Shown here: positions 42,695 to 50,709 of the stretch, in pieces
Numbering within the stretch: position 1 is the first letter of the stretch
How the letters are laid out: each line of letters begins with the position of its first letter
NCBI GenBank assembly: GCA_947307175.1
Contig: CAMZIK010000004.1
Span: 1-59,159, forward strand
DNA: 59,159 nucleotides
Direction of reading: 5' to 3'
From: an uncultured Clostridia bacterium
Lineage (GTDB): Bacteria > Bacillota > Clostridia > Oscillospirales > Ruminococcaceae
Notes under the pieces: generated by a model
Databases searched by the model: none
What the model was told of the DNA's origin: nothing
What the model saw: the letters and a program-made list of their open reading frames with translations, nothing else
Made by a program: the position numbers and the translations under genes

Positions 42695-44122
42695 TCACAC
42701 CCTGTTCTGCCAGCGGCTGTTCTTATCGGGATTCAGCCGATAGTATTCCTGCTTGTCCTTGTACATACGCTCATCAGCAGTCTTCATCACATTGTGTATG
42801 TCATATTCACCGCTGACAAAAACAGAACCAACTGCGAAGCTGACATCAGGCGTGCTGTTTGCAAGAGAGTAAAGCTGCTGCACCTGCTGACCCAGTTTCT
42901 CCTCGGTAATGTCAGGACAGAACACAAAGAATTCGTCTCCGCCTGCACGGTATATCTCATAGTCGCCGAATGCAAGTTTGAGCAGAGCCGCTGCTCTCAT
43001 CAGCAGCCTGTCGCCCGCATCATGACCTTCATCGTCATTGACTATCTTCAGTCCGTTAAGGTCGGCAAGGACAACACCCATTTCCTCGGGCTGCTTCGTC
43101 TTTCCTGAGACAAAACCATCAACACGCTCATTCATAGCATTTCGGTTCAGAAGCTGAGTGAGACCGTCGACCGTACTTTTGAATTCCAGCTGCGAAACGA
43201 ACTGATGATTGGCAATAACCGATGAGATGAGGAAAGTAGTCAGTTCCAGCGTCTCCTTTATCTCCATTCTCTTGCTCGTATCGTAATTTGCTACCCAGAT
43301 AAAGCCCACCAGCATCTCATTATTTCTGACTGCATAAAGGATAATATTGTCTATGTCGTGCTTGCGCAAAGACTCATACCACACAGGATCACGCTGCTGT
43401 ATCACGCTCAGGTCATCGAGTATCAGACAGTCGCTGTCTTCCAGAGATCTCTCCCACGCCAGAGCGACCTCAAACGGCGAGCGTCCCATTTCAGAAGCAA
43501 AGCTTTCCAGATAATCACTATGTACACCTTCAGCATTGTAAAAATTACAGTGCTGGTTGCTGACATCAACAGTATAAAGTGCGCAGCGCTTTGCACCGCA
43601 TGTTTTCTGTATCTCGCTGACAGCAGCTGACATCGCCTGGTCAAAATTCTGCGTTTCGTGCAGCTTCAGACTGATATTCATTACCGCAGATGCAACACCG
43701 TCAGAGTGCTGTGACATATAATCGGTCTCGGCATGATCAGAACGCGTTGTCAGGTATAAACAGTATGCGGTTCTCGGAGAGGTATTCGGCTCACCCTTTT
43801 CATTGATGATATTTCCTTCCTCATCAAGAGGCAGATAAAACCCTTTTATCCACATTCCGAATGCATTGACGTAGGAATACAGCGGCTCATTCTTGGCCGC
43901 ACTGGTATAAATAAAGTTTTCAAGGTTAATCTCAGTGAAGTATCTGCGCAGCGGAACACCCGGATAAAATGCAGGTGCGTCAGGATACACATTGAACATC
44001 ATATCATTGAGAGCATTGATCGCCATGATGCGGATCTCGCTGTAACTCCCGTCAGGAAGGATATCGAAAGCATAAACTCCTGCAATTATCTTAAACTTAT
44101 TGACCAGCGCCTGAAGATCCAT
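42695..44122 (-). CDS. GAF-like sensor diguanylate cyclase
   Basis: The 475-aa cytosolic protein has an N-terminal sensory region (about 1-145), then a GAF-like domain (about 150-300, SVIANHQF end), and a GGDEF domain (about 318-470). The latter has YRAGGDEFFVF and TQLLNRNAMNERV. The active-site GGDEF is intact; no RxxD inhibition site is found. It would make c-di-GMP in response to an internal ligand. It has its own promoter at 44182-44210 and heads a run of small minus-strand genes down to 40592. Confidence 0.88.
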   Translation of the reverse strand: MDLQALVNKFKIIAGVYAFDILPDGSYSEIRIMAINALNDMMFNVYPDAPAFYPGVPLRRYFTEINLENFIYTSAAKNEPLYSYVNAFGMWIKGFYLPLDEEGNIINEKGEPNTSPRTAYCLYLTTRSDHAETDYMSQHSDGVASAVMNISLKLHETQNFDQAMSAAVSEIQKTCGAKRCALYTVDVSNQHCNFYNAEGVHSDYLESFASEMGRSPFEVALAWERSLEDSDCLILDDLSVIQQRDPVWYESLRKHDIDNIILYAVRNNEMLVGFIWVANYDTSKRMEIKETLELTTFLISSVIANHQFVSQLEFKSTVDGLTQLLNRNAMNERVDGFVSGKTKQPEEMGVVLADLNGLKIVNDDEGHDAGDRLLMRAAALLKLAFGDYEIYRAGGDEFFVFCPDITEEKLGQQVQQLYSLANSTPDVSFAVGSVFVSGEYDIHNVMKTADERMYKDKQEYYRLNPDKNSRWQNRV

Positions 44123-44181
44123 AAAAATACCTCCGTTCTATTATGAGAATACGATTGTTAAACAAGATATTAATTTATTAT

Positions 44182-44210
44182 ATTATACACTACTTTTGCC
44201 GAAAAATCAA
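44182..44210 (-). promoter_or_regulatory. Promoter of the GAF-GGDEF gene
   Basis: On the minus strand TTGATT (44205-44210) and a perfect TATAAT (44182-44187) are 17 bases apart. Confidence 0.82.
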
Positions 44211-44256
44211 TATATAATGTAAAAAATGCGTAGAAATATCACACATCATAGTGCAA

Positions 44257-44296
44257 AAGAGGCTGGTGCAGATCAAGCTGCATCAGCCTTTTTTTC
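44257..44296. repeat. Intergenic hairpin repeat, copy 2
   Basis: AAGAGGCTGGTGCA and TGCATCAGCCTTTTTTT form a stem with T-runs on both sides, so it can act as a terminator in either direction. It lies behind the gene remnant at 44298. Confidence 0.85.
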
Positions 44297-44297
44297 T

Positions 44298-44457
44298 TCA
44301 AAGCGTATTGGTATGAGTCTCTCCGTAATAGCCCTCAATTTCTATTACCCTGCTTCCGTCAGCTCTCAGGATTAAATGTACATAGTCCGAGTAAAAACCC
44401 TGCTCACCGCAGGGATCAATAATTAATTCGATATTGCCGTTTCTTATTGAATGATCT
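44298..44457 (-). pseudogene. Orphan C-terminal gene fragment
   Basis: A 52-codon open stretch ending in TGA at 44298 has normal codon use (NGNIELIIDPCGEQGFYSDY, then VIEIEGYYGETHTNTL) but no start codon. An in-frame stop lies directly upstream. It looks like the tail of a lost gene, cut off before the SfsA fusion gene. The parent family is not recognised. Confidence 0.6.
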
Positions 44458-44478
44458 TACCGCTGATAAGAGGAAAAA

Positions 44479-45825
44479 TCAAGTCGTTTTCAGCAGCTCG
44501 CGTATTTCTTCCGCATTGCTTTTAAGATGCTGATAATCAGACTTTTCCGCAATTTCCAGATACTTTTCAAGGCTGTCGGATTTTATCTGATACAGCACGT
44601 GCAGAGCCATTATCCTCTGATATTCTATTTCATATGTACCCTCTGCATATTTGCCTCTGTCCCAGAATTCCTCAGCATATTTTTCTGCTTGCTGCGGGTC
44701 GATAGAAGCAAGCGTCTGTAAAGCCATTCTCTCAGTGTACTCATTATCCACCGCAAGAAATTCAAATATCAGCTCTTTCAGGTCATCATCACCGCTGTAG
44801 TTTCTAAGTCCTTTGGCAAACTGCCATTTGGCATTGGTATACTCTGTTGACAAGCACGCCCTGCACAACAGCGAAAACCAATCGATGTGATCTTCCAGTA
44901 TCCCGACAATGACCTCAGCTTCGTTGTCTCTTGCGATAGCATAAAGCAGGTCATCAATTATCTGCTCATCAGCCGCCGACGCAGGATAGTTTTTTATCAT
45001 ATCAACAGCAGCAGAATACATCTCATCGAATTCTGTACAGAAGCACCACTCACCGTTGTCATTATCCTCTGTTATTTCGGGATAGTTTGTTTCTGCCCAG
45101 TTTTTAAACCGCTGAACTTTTTTGTGTAATTCTTTTCCTATATCTTTTGCCATTATACTCTCCTGTCGATTTTTTTCGGTTATCTCTAAGCTGTCAGGGG
45201 TCACACGGCAGGGAAAGAACAGCACCTTAACGCCTGCCTTTATTGCTTCGTCAAGTGCTTTGCCGAACTCAGCGTGGATAGCGGTATTCGCGCGCACCTC
45301 AGTAACGCCCTCTGTCTGAATCACAAATGCGATAGCGGCGTTAAATCCCTGCGCCTTTGCGCCGATGAGTTCACGGATATGCCTGACTCCCCTTTCGGTA
45401 GGTGCGTCTGGGAAATACCCAACACCGTCTATCTCAAGAGTGCAGCCTTTGACCTCCATAAGATATTTTTCTTTGCCTCGCTGCATAAAGAAATCTATAC
45501 GGGAATCGCCGTAGGTGTATTCGGGAACGATACTGTCAAAGCCCTGCACGGCGAGCCACTCTGCCATGACTTTATTGGGCGCCTGGCTGTCGATATTGAA
45601 CAGACTGCCCGTGCTTTTGCGAACGGCTACAAGGTCATATTTAGTTTTCCTGCCTTTTGAGTCCAGTGCTGTAAGCCACACCTCGCAGCCCGGTACAAGC
45701 AGTTCTTTGCAGCGCCCCGTGTTCTTCACGTGGACGGTCTCGGTGCAGCCGCCTATCTCGACCTCGGCAATAAAGCGGTTGCGGCGAGAGAGAAATTTTG
45801 CGGGTAAGATGTTATCGTATTTCAT
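44479..45825 (-). CDS. sfsA: SfsA nuclease fused to a HEAT-like C-terminal domain
   Basis: A 448-aa protein. Residues 1-225 are SfsA (VHVKNTGRCKELLVPGCEVWL; DSRIDFFMQ; YLMEVKGCTLE; FPDAPTERGVRHI; VIQTEGV), a DNA-binding protein/nuclease family with PD-(D/E)xK-type residues. Residues 225-448 are an unrelated alpha-helical region with HEAT-like repeats, itself starting MAKDIGKELHKKVQRF. A good ribosome binding site (AGGAGAG) lies just before that internal ATG at 45153, so the second part may also be made alone (224 aa). SfsA is normally about 230 aa. Loss of its stop codon is the simplest explanation. Confidence 0.88.
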   Translation of the reverse strand: MKYDNILPAKFLSRRNRFIAEVEIGGCTETVHVKNTGRCKELLVPGCEVWLTALDSKGRKTKYDLVAVRKSTGSLFNIDSQAPNKVMAEWLAVQGFDSIVPEYTYGDSRIDFFMQRGKEKYLMEVKGCTLEIDGVGYFPDAPTERGVRHIRELIGAKAQGFNAAIAFVIQTEGVTEVRANTAIHAEFGKALDEAIKAGVKVLFFPCRVTPDSLEITEKNRQESIMAKDIGKELHKKVQRFKNWAETNYPEITEDNDNGEWCFCTEFDEMYSAAVDMIKNYPASAADEQIIDDLLYAIARDNEAEVIVGILEDHIDWFSLLCRACLSTEYTNAKWQFAKGLRNYSGDDDLKELIFEFLAVDNEYTERMALQTLASIDPQQAEKYAEEFWDRGKYAEGTYEIEYQRIMALHVLYQIKSDSLEKYLEIAEKSDYQHLKSNAEEIRELLKTT

Positions 45826-45858
45826 ATGCTCACCTGTGATATTATAGATATTTATTGT

Positions 45859-45887
45859 ATTATATCAGAAAAGCCGCAAAAAAGCAA
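45859..45887 (-). promoter_or_regulatory. Promoter of the sfsA fusion gene
   Basis: On the minus strand TTGCTT (45882-45887) and TATAAT (45859-45864) are 17 bases apart. Confidence 0.78.
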
Positions 45888-45909
45888 CAATTCCTGAAGC
45901 TGCTGCGAC

Positions 45910-45938
45910 TTGACAGTTTTATTTCAGCGTTATATACT
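45910..45938 (+). promoter_or_regulatory. Promoter of the MalY/PatB-type gene
   Basis: TTGACA (45910-45915) and TATACT (45933-45938) are 17 bases apart, 36 bases before the ATG. It diverges from the sfsA promoter 23 bases away. Confidence 0.82.
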
Positions 45939-45973
45939 ATCATTGAAAACAGCTGAAACGGCAGGTGGGATAA

Positions 45974-47125
45974 ATGAAATTTGATTTTGATAAAGTGACG
46001 GACCGCAGCGGTACTAACTCGGTCAAGTGGAACGTCAGAAGCGGCGAGCTTCCTATGTGGGTAGCTGATATGGACTTTGTAACTGCACCCGCAATTACCG
46101 AAGCGATAGTAAAGCGTGCGCAGCACGGCATCTTCGGGTATTCGACCTTGCCAGACGAGTGGTACACTGCATATATAAACTGGTGGGAAAAGCGCCACGC
46201 CTTGCGCTTTGAGAAACAAGAACTGCTTTTCAGCACAGGCGTTATACCCACGATCTCCTGCTGCATCAGGGCGCTGACCGAGGAAAACGATAAAGTCCTG
46301 ATACTATCGCCCGTATATTATGTGTTCTATAAGCTTATAAAGCAAAACGGCAGGAGCGTTCTTGACTGTCCTCTGACATATCATGACGGTCAGTATGACA
46401 TCGACTTTGATGCACTTGAAAAAGCTCTTGCCGATGAGAAAACCAAACTGATGATACTCAGCAATCCGCACAACCCCGTCGGAAAGATATGGAGCAAGGA
46501 CACTTTGGCGCAAATAGGTGAGCTTGCAGAAGAGCACGGCGTGACCGTCCTCTCCGACGAGATACACTGTGACCTTACCGACCCTGACAAAGAGTATGTG
46601 CCTTACTTTTCATCATCGCAGAAGTGTGCCGATAACGGCATTGTATGCATTTCGCCGACAAAGGCTTTCAACCTCGCAGGGATAAAGACCTCAGCGGTAG
46701 TCATAAAAGATGCCTCGCTGCGCGCAAAGGTGCGCAGGGAGCTGTCGCTGAACATTCTCAGTGAGCCGAATGCGTTTGCCGTACAAGCTGCAGTGGCGGC
46801 ATTTGAACAGGGCGGCGAGTGGCTCGACGAGCTTCGTGAGTATCTTTTTGAAAACAAGCAAGCCGTTGCGCAGTTCCTTGAAAATAATATCCCTAAAGTC
46901 AGGCTGGTACCGTCAGAAGCGACCTATCTGCTGTGGCTCGACTGCACAGCTCTCGGCATAGGCTCAAAGGAACTGACCGAGCATATCCGCAGCAGCACAG
47001 GGCTGTTCCTTACAGACGGCGAGCCTTTCGGCGGCGACGGATTCTTGCGGCTCAACATCGCCTGCCCGAGAATAATGCTGATGAACGGACTTGAGCGCCT
47101 GAAAAAAGCCATAGATTTACTTTGA
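45974..47125 (+). CDS. MalY/PatB-type cystathionine beta-lyase (PLP enzyme)
   Basis: The 383-aa fold-type I PLP enzyme of the MalY/PatB group cleaves C-S bonds of cystathionine/cysteine-like substrates. MWVADMDFVTAPAITEAIVKRAQHG (about 33-57) and LPDEWYTAYINWWEKRH are typical of the group. The PLP lysine is in SPTKAFNLAGIKTSAVVI (about 225-242). The N-terminal DRSGTNSVKW is the family start. RBS AGGTGGG. It may also moonlight as a regulator as in E. coli MalY, but nothing here indicates that. A terminator follows. Confidence 0.93.
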   Translation: MKFDFDKVTDRSGTNSVKWNVRSGELPMWVADMDFVTAPAITEAIVKRAQHGIFGYSTLPDEWYTAYINWWEKRHALRFEKQELLFSTGVIPTISCCIRALTEENDKVLILSPVYYVFYKLIKQNGRSVLDCPLTYHDGQYDIDFDALEKALADEKTKLMILSNPHNPVGKIWSKDTLAQIGELAEEHGVTVLSDEIHCDLTDPDKEYVPYFSSSQKCADNGIVCISPTKAFNLAGIKTSAVVIKDASLRAKVRRELSLNILSEPNAFAVQAAVAAFEQGGEWLDELREYLFENKQAVAQFLENNIPKVRLVPSEATYLLWLDCTALGIGSKELTEHIRSSTGLFLTDGEPFGGDGFLRLNIACPRIMLMNGLERLKKAIDLL

Positions 47126-47139
47126 AACTGAATATGACA

Positions 47140-47176
47140 AATGCCCGAGGATTTGTGTCCTTGGGCATTTTTTTGT
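47140..47176. terminator. Bidirectional terminator between the MalY-type and PAT-type genes
   Basis: AATGCCCgAGGA pairs with TCCtTGGGCATT, followed by seven T on the plus strand and a shorter T-run on the minus strand. It ends the plus-strand lyase gene and the convergent acetyltransferase gene. Confidence 0.9.
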
Positions 47177-47177
47177 T

Positions 47178-47708
47178 TCAGATGTGCATTCCGATTATTT
47201 TTTCGAGCCACACCATATCGTACCAGCGACCGAATTTGTAACCGCACTTGTGGAACGTCCCTGCGAGCGTATAGCCGAGATGCTCGTGAAACTGCATACT
47301 ATTGAAATCGAGATACTCGTCAGCTTTGTCCGACGGGACACCGATGCAGGCGTAAAGGTTGGTTATGCCCTTTTCTTTGAGTGCGGTTTCAAGCTGCTGG
47401 TACAGCGCTCTGCCTATGCCCTGCCCCTGTGCAGACGCGTCAAGATAAATCGTGACCTCAACAGAACGGTCATATGCGGCTCTGTCCTTGAAAACTCCTG
47501 CGTAGGCGTAGCCGACTATCCTGCCGTCCTTTTCAGCGGCGAGATAGGGATATTTTGCGGTGATGTGCTTTATCCTGCTTTCAAATTCGCTCACGCTCGG
47601 CACATCATATTCAAATGTTATAGCTGTGTTTTTAACATAGTGCGCGTAGATTTCAAGCAGATTTTGCGCATCGCTTATCTTCACATTTCTTATCGTTACA
47701 CCGTTCAA
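47178..47708 (-). CDS. GNAT acetyltransferase, phosphinothricin acetyltransferase-like
   Basis: From a TTG start at 47708 (RBS CGGAGGA, 9 bases) the protein has 176 aa. The sequence VTIRNVKISDAQNLLEIYAHYV, YLDASAQGQGIGRALYQQLE (acetyl-CoA loop), LYACIGVPS and HLGYTLAGTFHKCGYKFGRWYDMVWLEK is that of the PAT/YwnH group, which N-acetylates amino-acid-like compounds such as phosphinothricin or methionine sulfoximine. The natural substrate is uncertain. A longer frame to 47798 starts before the promoter's -10 and is not used. Confidence 0.88.
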   Translation of the reverse strand: MNGVTIRNVKISDAQNLLEIYAHYVKNTAITFEYDVPSVSEFESRIKHITAKYPYLAAEKDGRIVGYAYAGVFKDRAAYDRSVEVTIYLDASAQGQGIGRALYQQLETALKEKGITNLYACIGVPSDKADEYLDFNSMQFHEHLGYTLAGTFHKCGYKFGRWYDMVWLEKIIGMHI

Positions 47709-47748
47709 TGATACCGTCCTCCGTTTGTGTTTTTTGATTTCTGATAAT

Positions 47749-47777
47749 ACGATAACACTCTTTATTATAATAGTCAA
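47749..47777 (-). promoter_or_regulatory. Probable promoter of the PAT-like gene
   Basis: On the minus strand TTGACT (47772-47777) and TATCGT (47749-47754) are 17 bases apart. The -10 is imperfect. Confidence 0.5.
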
Positions 47778-48038
47778 GCGCTGACAACGTTTTCTCAAAA
47801 CAAAAGCCTATTCCTTTCACCGATAAAGAACCGGTTTGCAAAAATGCACCTGATAAGGCGTTTACCGCTGTGACCTCGTTATCACAAATAGCGATGTGTT
47901 TTTTGTTTGTTAAAAAAGCTCGGGGATTTTTGTGATATTCTTTATGCTTTTTCAGCCGATAATTCACAGTTAGTTTCAAAAACTGTCCTTTGAAAAGGCA
48001 CTTTGCAGGTGGCGTGATAACGTTATCCTCGATTGTCG
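47778..48038. other. Intergenic stretch between PAT-like gene and metN promoter
   Basis: A 108-codon open frame (47653-47979, minus, TTG start after AAAGGA) crosses this stretch but overlaps the promoter and start of the acetyltransferase gene and resembles no known family. I do not call it. Nothing else is seen apart from the palindrome at 48016-48027. Confidence 0.4.
48016..48027. promoter_or_regulatory. Palindrome GATAACGTTATC upstream of the metN promoter
   Basis: A perfect 12-bp palindrome lies 11 bases before the -35 box. It could be a regulator site for the met operon. No regulator gene is adjacent. Confidence 0.5.
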
Positions 48039-48067
48039 TTGACGGGGGATTGTTTTCATGTTATAAC
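48039..48067 (+). promoter_or_regulatory. Promoter of the metNIQ operon
   Basis: TTGACG (48039-48044) and TATAAC (48062-48067) are 17 bases apart. The leader is about 80 bases. It contains CTTATCAAGAGAG (48114-48126), the 5' words of a SAM-I riboswitch, but none of the conserved core follows. Confidence 0.75.
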
Positions 48068-48152
48068 TTAAATCAATGAAAGCAACGGCTGTATATCAAC
48101 AAAATTTATAGCTGCTTATCAAGAGAGTTTAGAAAGGTCTGAAGCAATAGTA

Positions 48153-48941
48153 ATGAGTGGATATATCAGAATAGAAGGTCTTCACAAAACTTTCCGTATT
48201 AAGAAAGAGAAAAACGAAGTCCTCAAAGGTATCGACCTCAGTATAGAAAAAGGAGACATCTTTGGCATCGTAGGTTTTTCGGGTGCAGGTAAATCCACGC
48301 TGGTGCGGTGCATAAACCGCCTCGAAGAACCCGACAGCGGAAAGGTATGGATTGGAGATACCGAGATAACGGCACTAAAAAAGACACAACTCAACGAGCG
48401 CCGCAAAAAAATAGGAATGATTTTTCAGCAGTTCAATCTGTTCGATTCCAAAACAGTTTTTCAGAACATCGCCTATCCGCTCAAACTTGTAAAGACACCT
48501 AAAAAACAAATAGAACAGAAAGTCGATAAGCTGCTGGAACTTGTCGGGCTTTCGGATAAAAAGAATGCTTATCCAGGTTCGCTTTCGGGCGGACAGAAAC
48601 AAAGGGTCGGCATCGCAAGGGCGCTCGCCAATGATCCGGACATTCTGCTTTCGGACGAAGCGACCAGTGCGCTCGATCCCGTGTCAACGCTTTCGATACT
48701 CGACCTTCTGGCAAAGATAAATGCAGAGCTTGGCGTAACTATCATAATGATAACCCACGAGCTTGAAGCTGCCAAGCGCATATGCAGCAAGGTGGCCGTC
48801 CTTGAAGACGGCTCGATAACCGAATGCGGAAACACAAGGGATATATTTCTTGACCCGCAGAGCAGTACGGGAAGGATATTCCTTGAAGTATACAAAGAGT
48901 TCAGAGATGAATCGCAGTTTACAGGAGGTGGAGGAATATGA
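48153..48941 (+). CDS. metN: Methionine ABC transporter ATPase MetN
   Basis: The 262-aa ATPase powers methionine import. It has Walker A GFSGAGKST (about 42-50), the Q-loop in MIFQQFNLFDSKT, the ABC signature LSGGQKQRVGIARAL (about 147-161) and Walker B LLSDEATSALD. The usual C-terminal NIL/regulatory domain of about 80 residues is missing, so trans-inhibition by methionine may not operate. The ribosome binding site AGAAAGG lies about 14 bases away, further than usual. The stop overlaps metI by 4 bases. Confidence 0.95.
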   Translation: MSGYIRIEGLHKTFRIKKEKNEVLKGIDLSIEKGDIFGIVGFSGAGKSTLVRCINRLEEPDSGKVWIGDTEITALKKTQLNERRKKIGMIFQQFNLFDSKTVFQNIAYPLKLVKTPKKQIEQKVDKLLELVGLSDKKNAYPGSLSGGQKQRVGIARALANDPDILLSDEATSALDPVSTLSILDLLAKINAELGVTIIMITHELEAAKRICSKVAVLEDGSITECGNTRDIFLDPQSSTGRIFLEVYKEFRDESQFTGGGGI

Positions 48942-49648
48942 GTTTCAGCAGATACTCATTCTGGGAGGTCGTCAAACACGCATTCAGCAAAGAGGTCTGG
49001 GATACAATCTGGCCTGCCGTGTGGGATACGCTTTATATGGTGGCGCTCAGCGCAGTAATAACTCTTGTACTCGGGGTGCTGCTGGGCATCGGTCTTTCTG
49101 TCATATCCAAAGAGGGCGTCAAACCAATGCCCATACTCAGCGGAACATCGGGAACGATAGTCAACTGTCTGCGCTCACTTCCGCAGATGATAATGATAAT
49201 CGTGACACTGCCGCTTGCCAGAATGATACTCGGTCAGAGCTACGGAGTCAACGCCTGTATCATCGCCCTTGCGGCAAGTTGTATACCGATGTACGCAAGG
49301 CTTGTTCAGGGCGCATTCGTAGAGATACCAAAGGGCAAGATAGAAGCAGCTAAAGCAATGGGCAGCAGCTCAGCTACGATAGTTTTCCGTGTGATGCTCC
49401 CCGAAGCTATACCCTCGATCATCAGAGGCTTCACGGTAGCACTTATCGGCATAATCTCAATGACCGCACTTGCAGGCAGCTTCGGCGCAGGCGGCATCGG
49501 AGACATAGCCGTGAGATTCGGCTTCAACCGATTCTATCACGATATGCTCATCGCATCTGTCCTCGTTCTGATAATTATGGTTGAGATAGTTCAGATAGCA
49601 GGAGATCTCATCTCCAATCTGATACTCAGAAGAAGACATCTTATTTAA
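48938..49648 (+). CDS. metI: Methionine ABC transporter permease MetI
   Basis: The 236-aa permease has five or six membrane segments and the ABC-permease EAA loop EAAKAMGSSSATIVFRVMLPEAIPSIIRGF (about 135-165). It forms the membrane channel with MetN. RBS AGGAGGTGGAGG lies in the end of metN. Confidence 0.95.
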   Translation: MSFSRYSFWEVVKHAFSKEVWDTIWPAVWDTLYMVALSAVITLVLGVLLGIGLSVISKEGVKPMPILSGTSGTIVNCLRSLPQMIMIIVTLPLARMILGQSYGVNACIIALAASCIPMYARLVQGAFVEIPKGKIEAAKAMGSSSATIVFRVMLPEAIPSIIRGFTVALIGIISMTALAGSFGAGGIGDIAVRFGFNRFYHDMLIASVLVLIIMVEIVQIAGDLISNLILRRRHLI

Positions 49649-49715
49649 GTGATAACGGCACAGACCGTTTCATAAAGGAAAGTAAAATGAAAAGTGAATC
49701 AAGGAGGAAACCACT

Positions 49716-50582
49716 ATGAAAATCAAAAAATTTATCACCGCTGTACTTGCAGCATCACTCGCACTGACCGCATTTGCAGGCTGCGGATCGAGCAGCTCGT
49801 CGTCAGACTCAAAGTCGTCATCGGCATCATCATCTGAATCGTCCGACAAGAAAGACCTCAAGGAGATAAAGGCGCTTGCCGACCTGACACCGCACAGCGA
49901 GATACTCAAGTACATCGAGCCAAAGCTCAATGAAAAGGGCTACACCATCAACATTGTCAGCACAGCTTCCGATGCAACATGGAACGAAAAGACCGTCAAG
50001 GGCGAGGTTGATTTCAACTACTTCCAGCACGAGCCGTATCTTACCGAGTGGAACGAGATAAACAGCGGAAACCTTGTCAACATCGGCAATATCCACGTTG
50101 AGCCTATCGCTGCTTATTCCGAAAAGTACAAGTCCGCAGACGAAGTTCCCGACAAGGCTAAAATCGTTATCCCCGATGATGCTACCAACGAGTACAGAGC
50201 GCTGCGCATTCTTGAACAGCAGGGTTGGATAAAGCTCGGCAAAACAGAGAACGCACGTGCAAGCATCAAGGACATCACCGAGTATGTAAAGCCGCTTGAG
50301 ATAACTGAGCTTGACAGCTATCAGATAAATGCACACATCAGCGAGTTCGATGTTTACATCAACAACACCAACAAGGTAATCGAGGCAGGTCTTGATGCAA
50401 CAAAGTTCCTGTTCCGTGAGGGCGAGGATTCCCCTTATGCAAACATCGTCGTTACAACTCCCGATAAGAAGGACGACGAAGGACTTAAGGCAATAGTTGA
50501 GCTGCTTCAGTCAGAAGATACTGCTAAGTTCATCAAGGAAAAGTACAACGGCGCAGTTATCCCTGTGACCAAGGTATCCTGA
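49716..50582 (+). CDS. metQ: Methionine-binding lipoprotein MetQ
   Basis: The 288-aa substrate-binding lipoprotein is of the NlpA/MetQ family. It has a signal peptide (MKIKKFITAVLAASLALTAF) with lipobox FAGC at Cys23, a Ser-rich spacer, then a binding domain with KGEVDFNYFQHEPYLTEWN, IVIPDDATNEYRALRILEQQGWI and YINNTN. It collects methionine at the cell surface for MetNI. RBS AAGGAGG. The Ser-rich linker is coded mostly by AGC, TCG and TCA codons. Confidence 0.95.
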   Translation: MKIKKFITAVLAASLALTAFAGCGSSSSSSDSKSSSASSSESSDKKDLKEIKALADLTPHSEILKYIEPKLNEKGYTINIVSTASDATWNEKTVKGEVDFNYFQHEPYLTEWNEINSGNLVNIGNIHVEPIAAYSEKYKSADEVPDKAKIVIPDDATNEYRALRILEQQGWIKLGKTENARASIKDITEYVKPLEITELDSYQINAHISEFDVYINNTNKVIEAGLDATKFLFREGEDSPYANIVVTTPDKKDDEGLKAIVELLQSEDTAKFIKEKYNGAVIPVTKVS

Positions 50583-50643
50583 CAGAAAACTTCCCCATAA
50601 TTGAATTTCCTTATACATATTACAAAGCCATTGATTAAACCTC

Positions 50644-50682
50644 GAAAGCAGGTGCTTACTGAAAAAGTAGGCACCTGCTTTC
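50644..50682. terminator. Long hairpin between metQ and the anti-sigma gene
   Basis: GAAAGCAGGTGC (50644-50655) pairs with GCACCTGCTTTC (50671-50682), with a further TACT/AGTA pair inside. No U-tract is present on either side, so efficiency is uncertain. It serves two convergent genes. Confidence 0.7.
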
Positions 50683-50709
50683 ACTTGTTGCGCAAATTAT
50701 ATTCTGTTG

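Noticed and set aside
47653..47979. 108-codon minus-strand frame with a TTG start
   Set aside because: It overlaps the start, ribosome binding site and promoter of the PAT-like gene. Its sequence resembles no family.
48100..48152. SAM-I riboswitch in front of metN
   Set aside because: Only the first 13 bases of the consensus are present. The conserved GAGGGA, GGCCC and GCAACC core segments are absent, and the distance to the start codon is too short for a full riboswitch.
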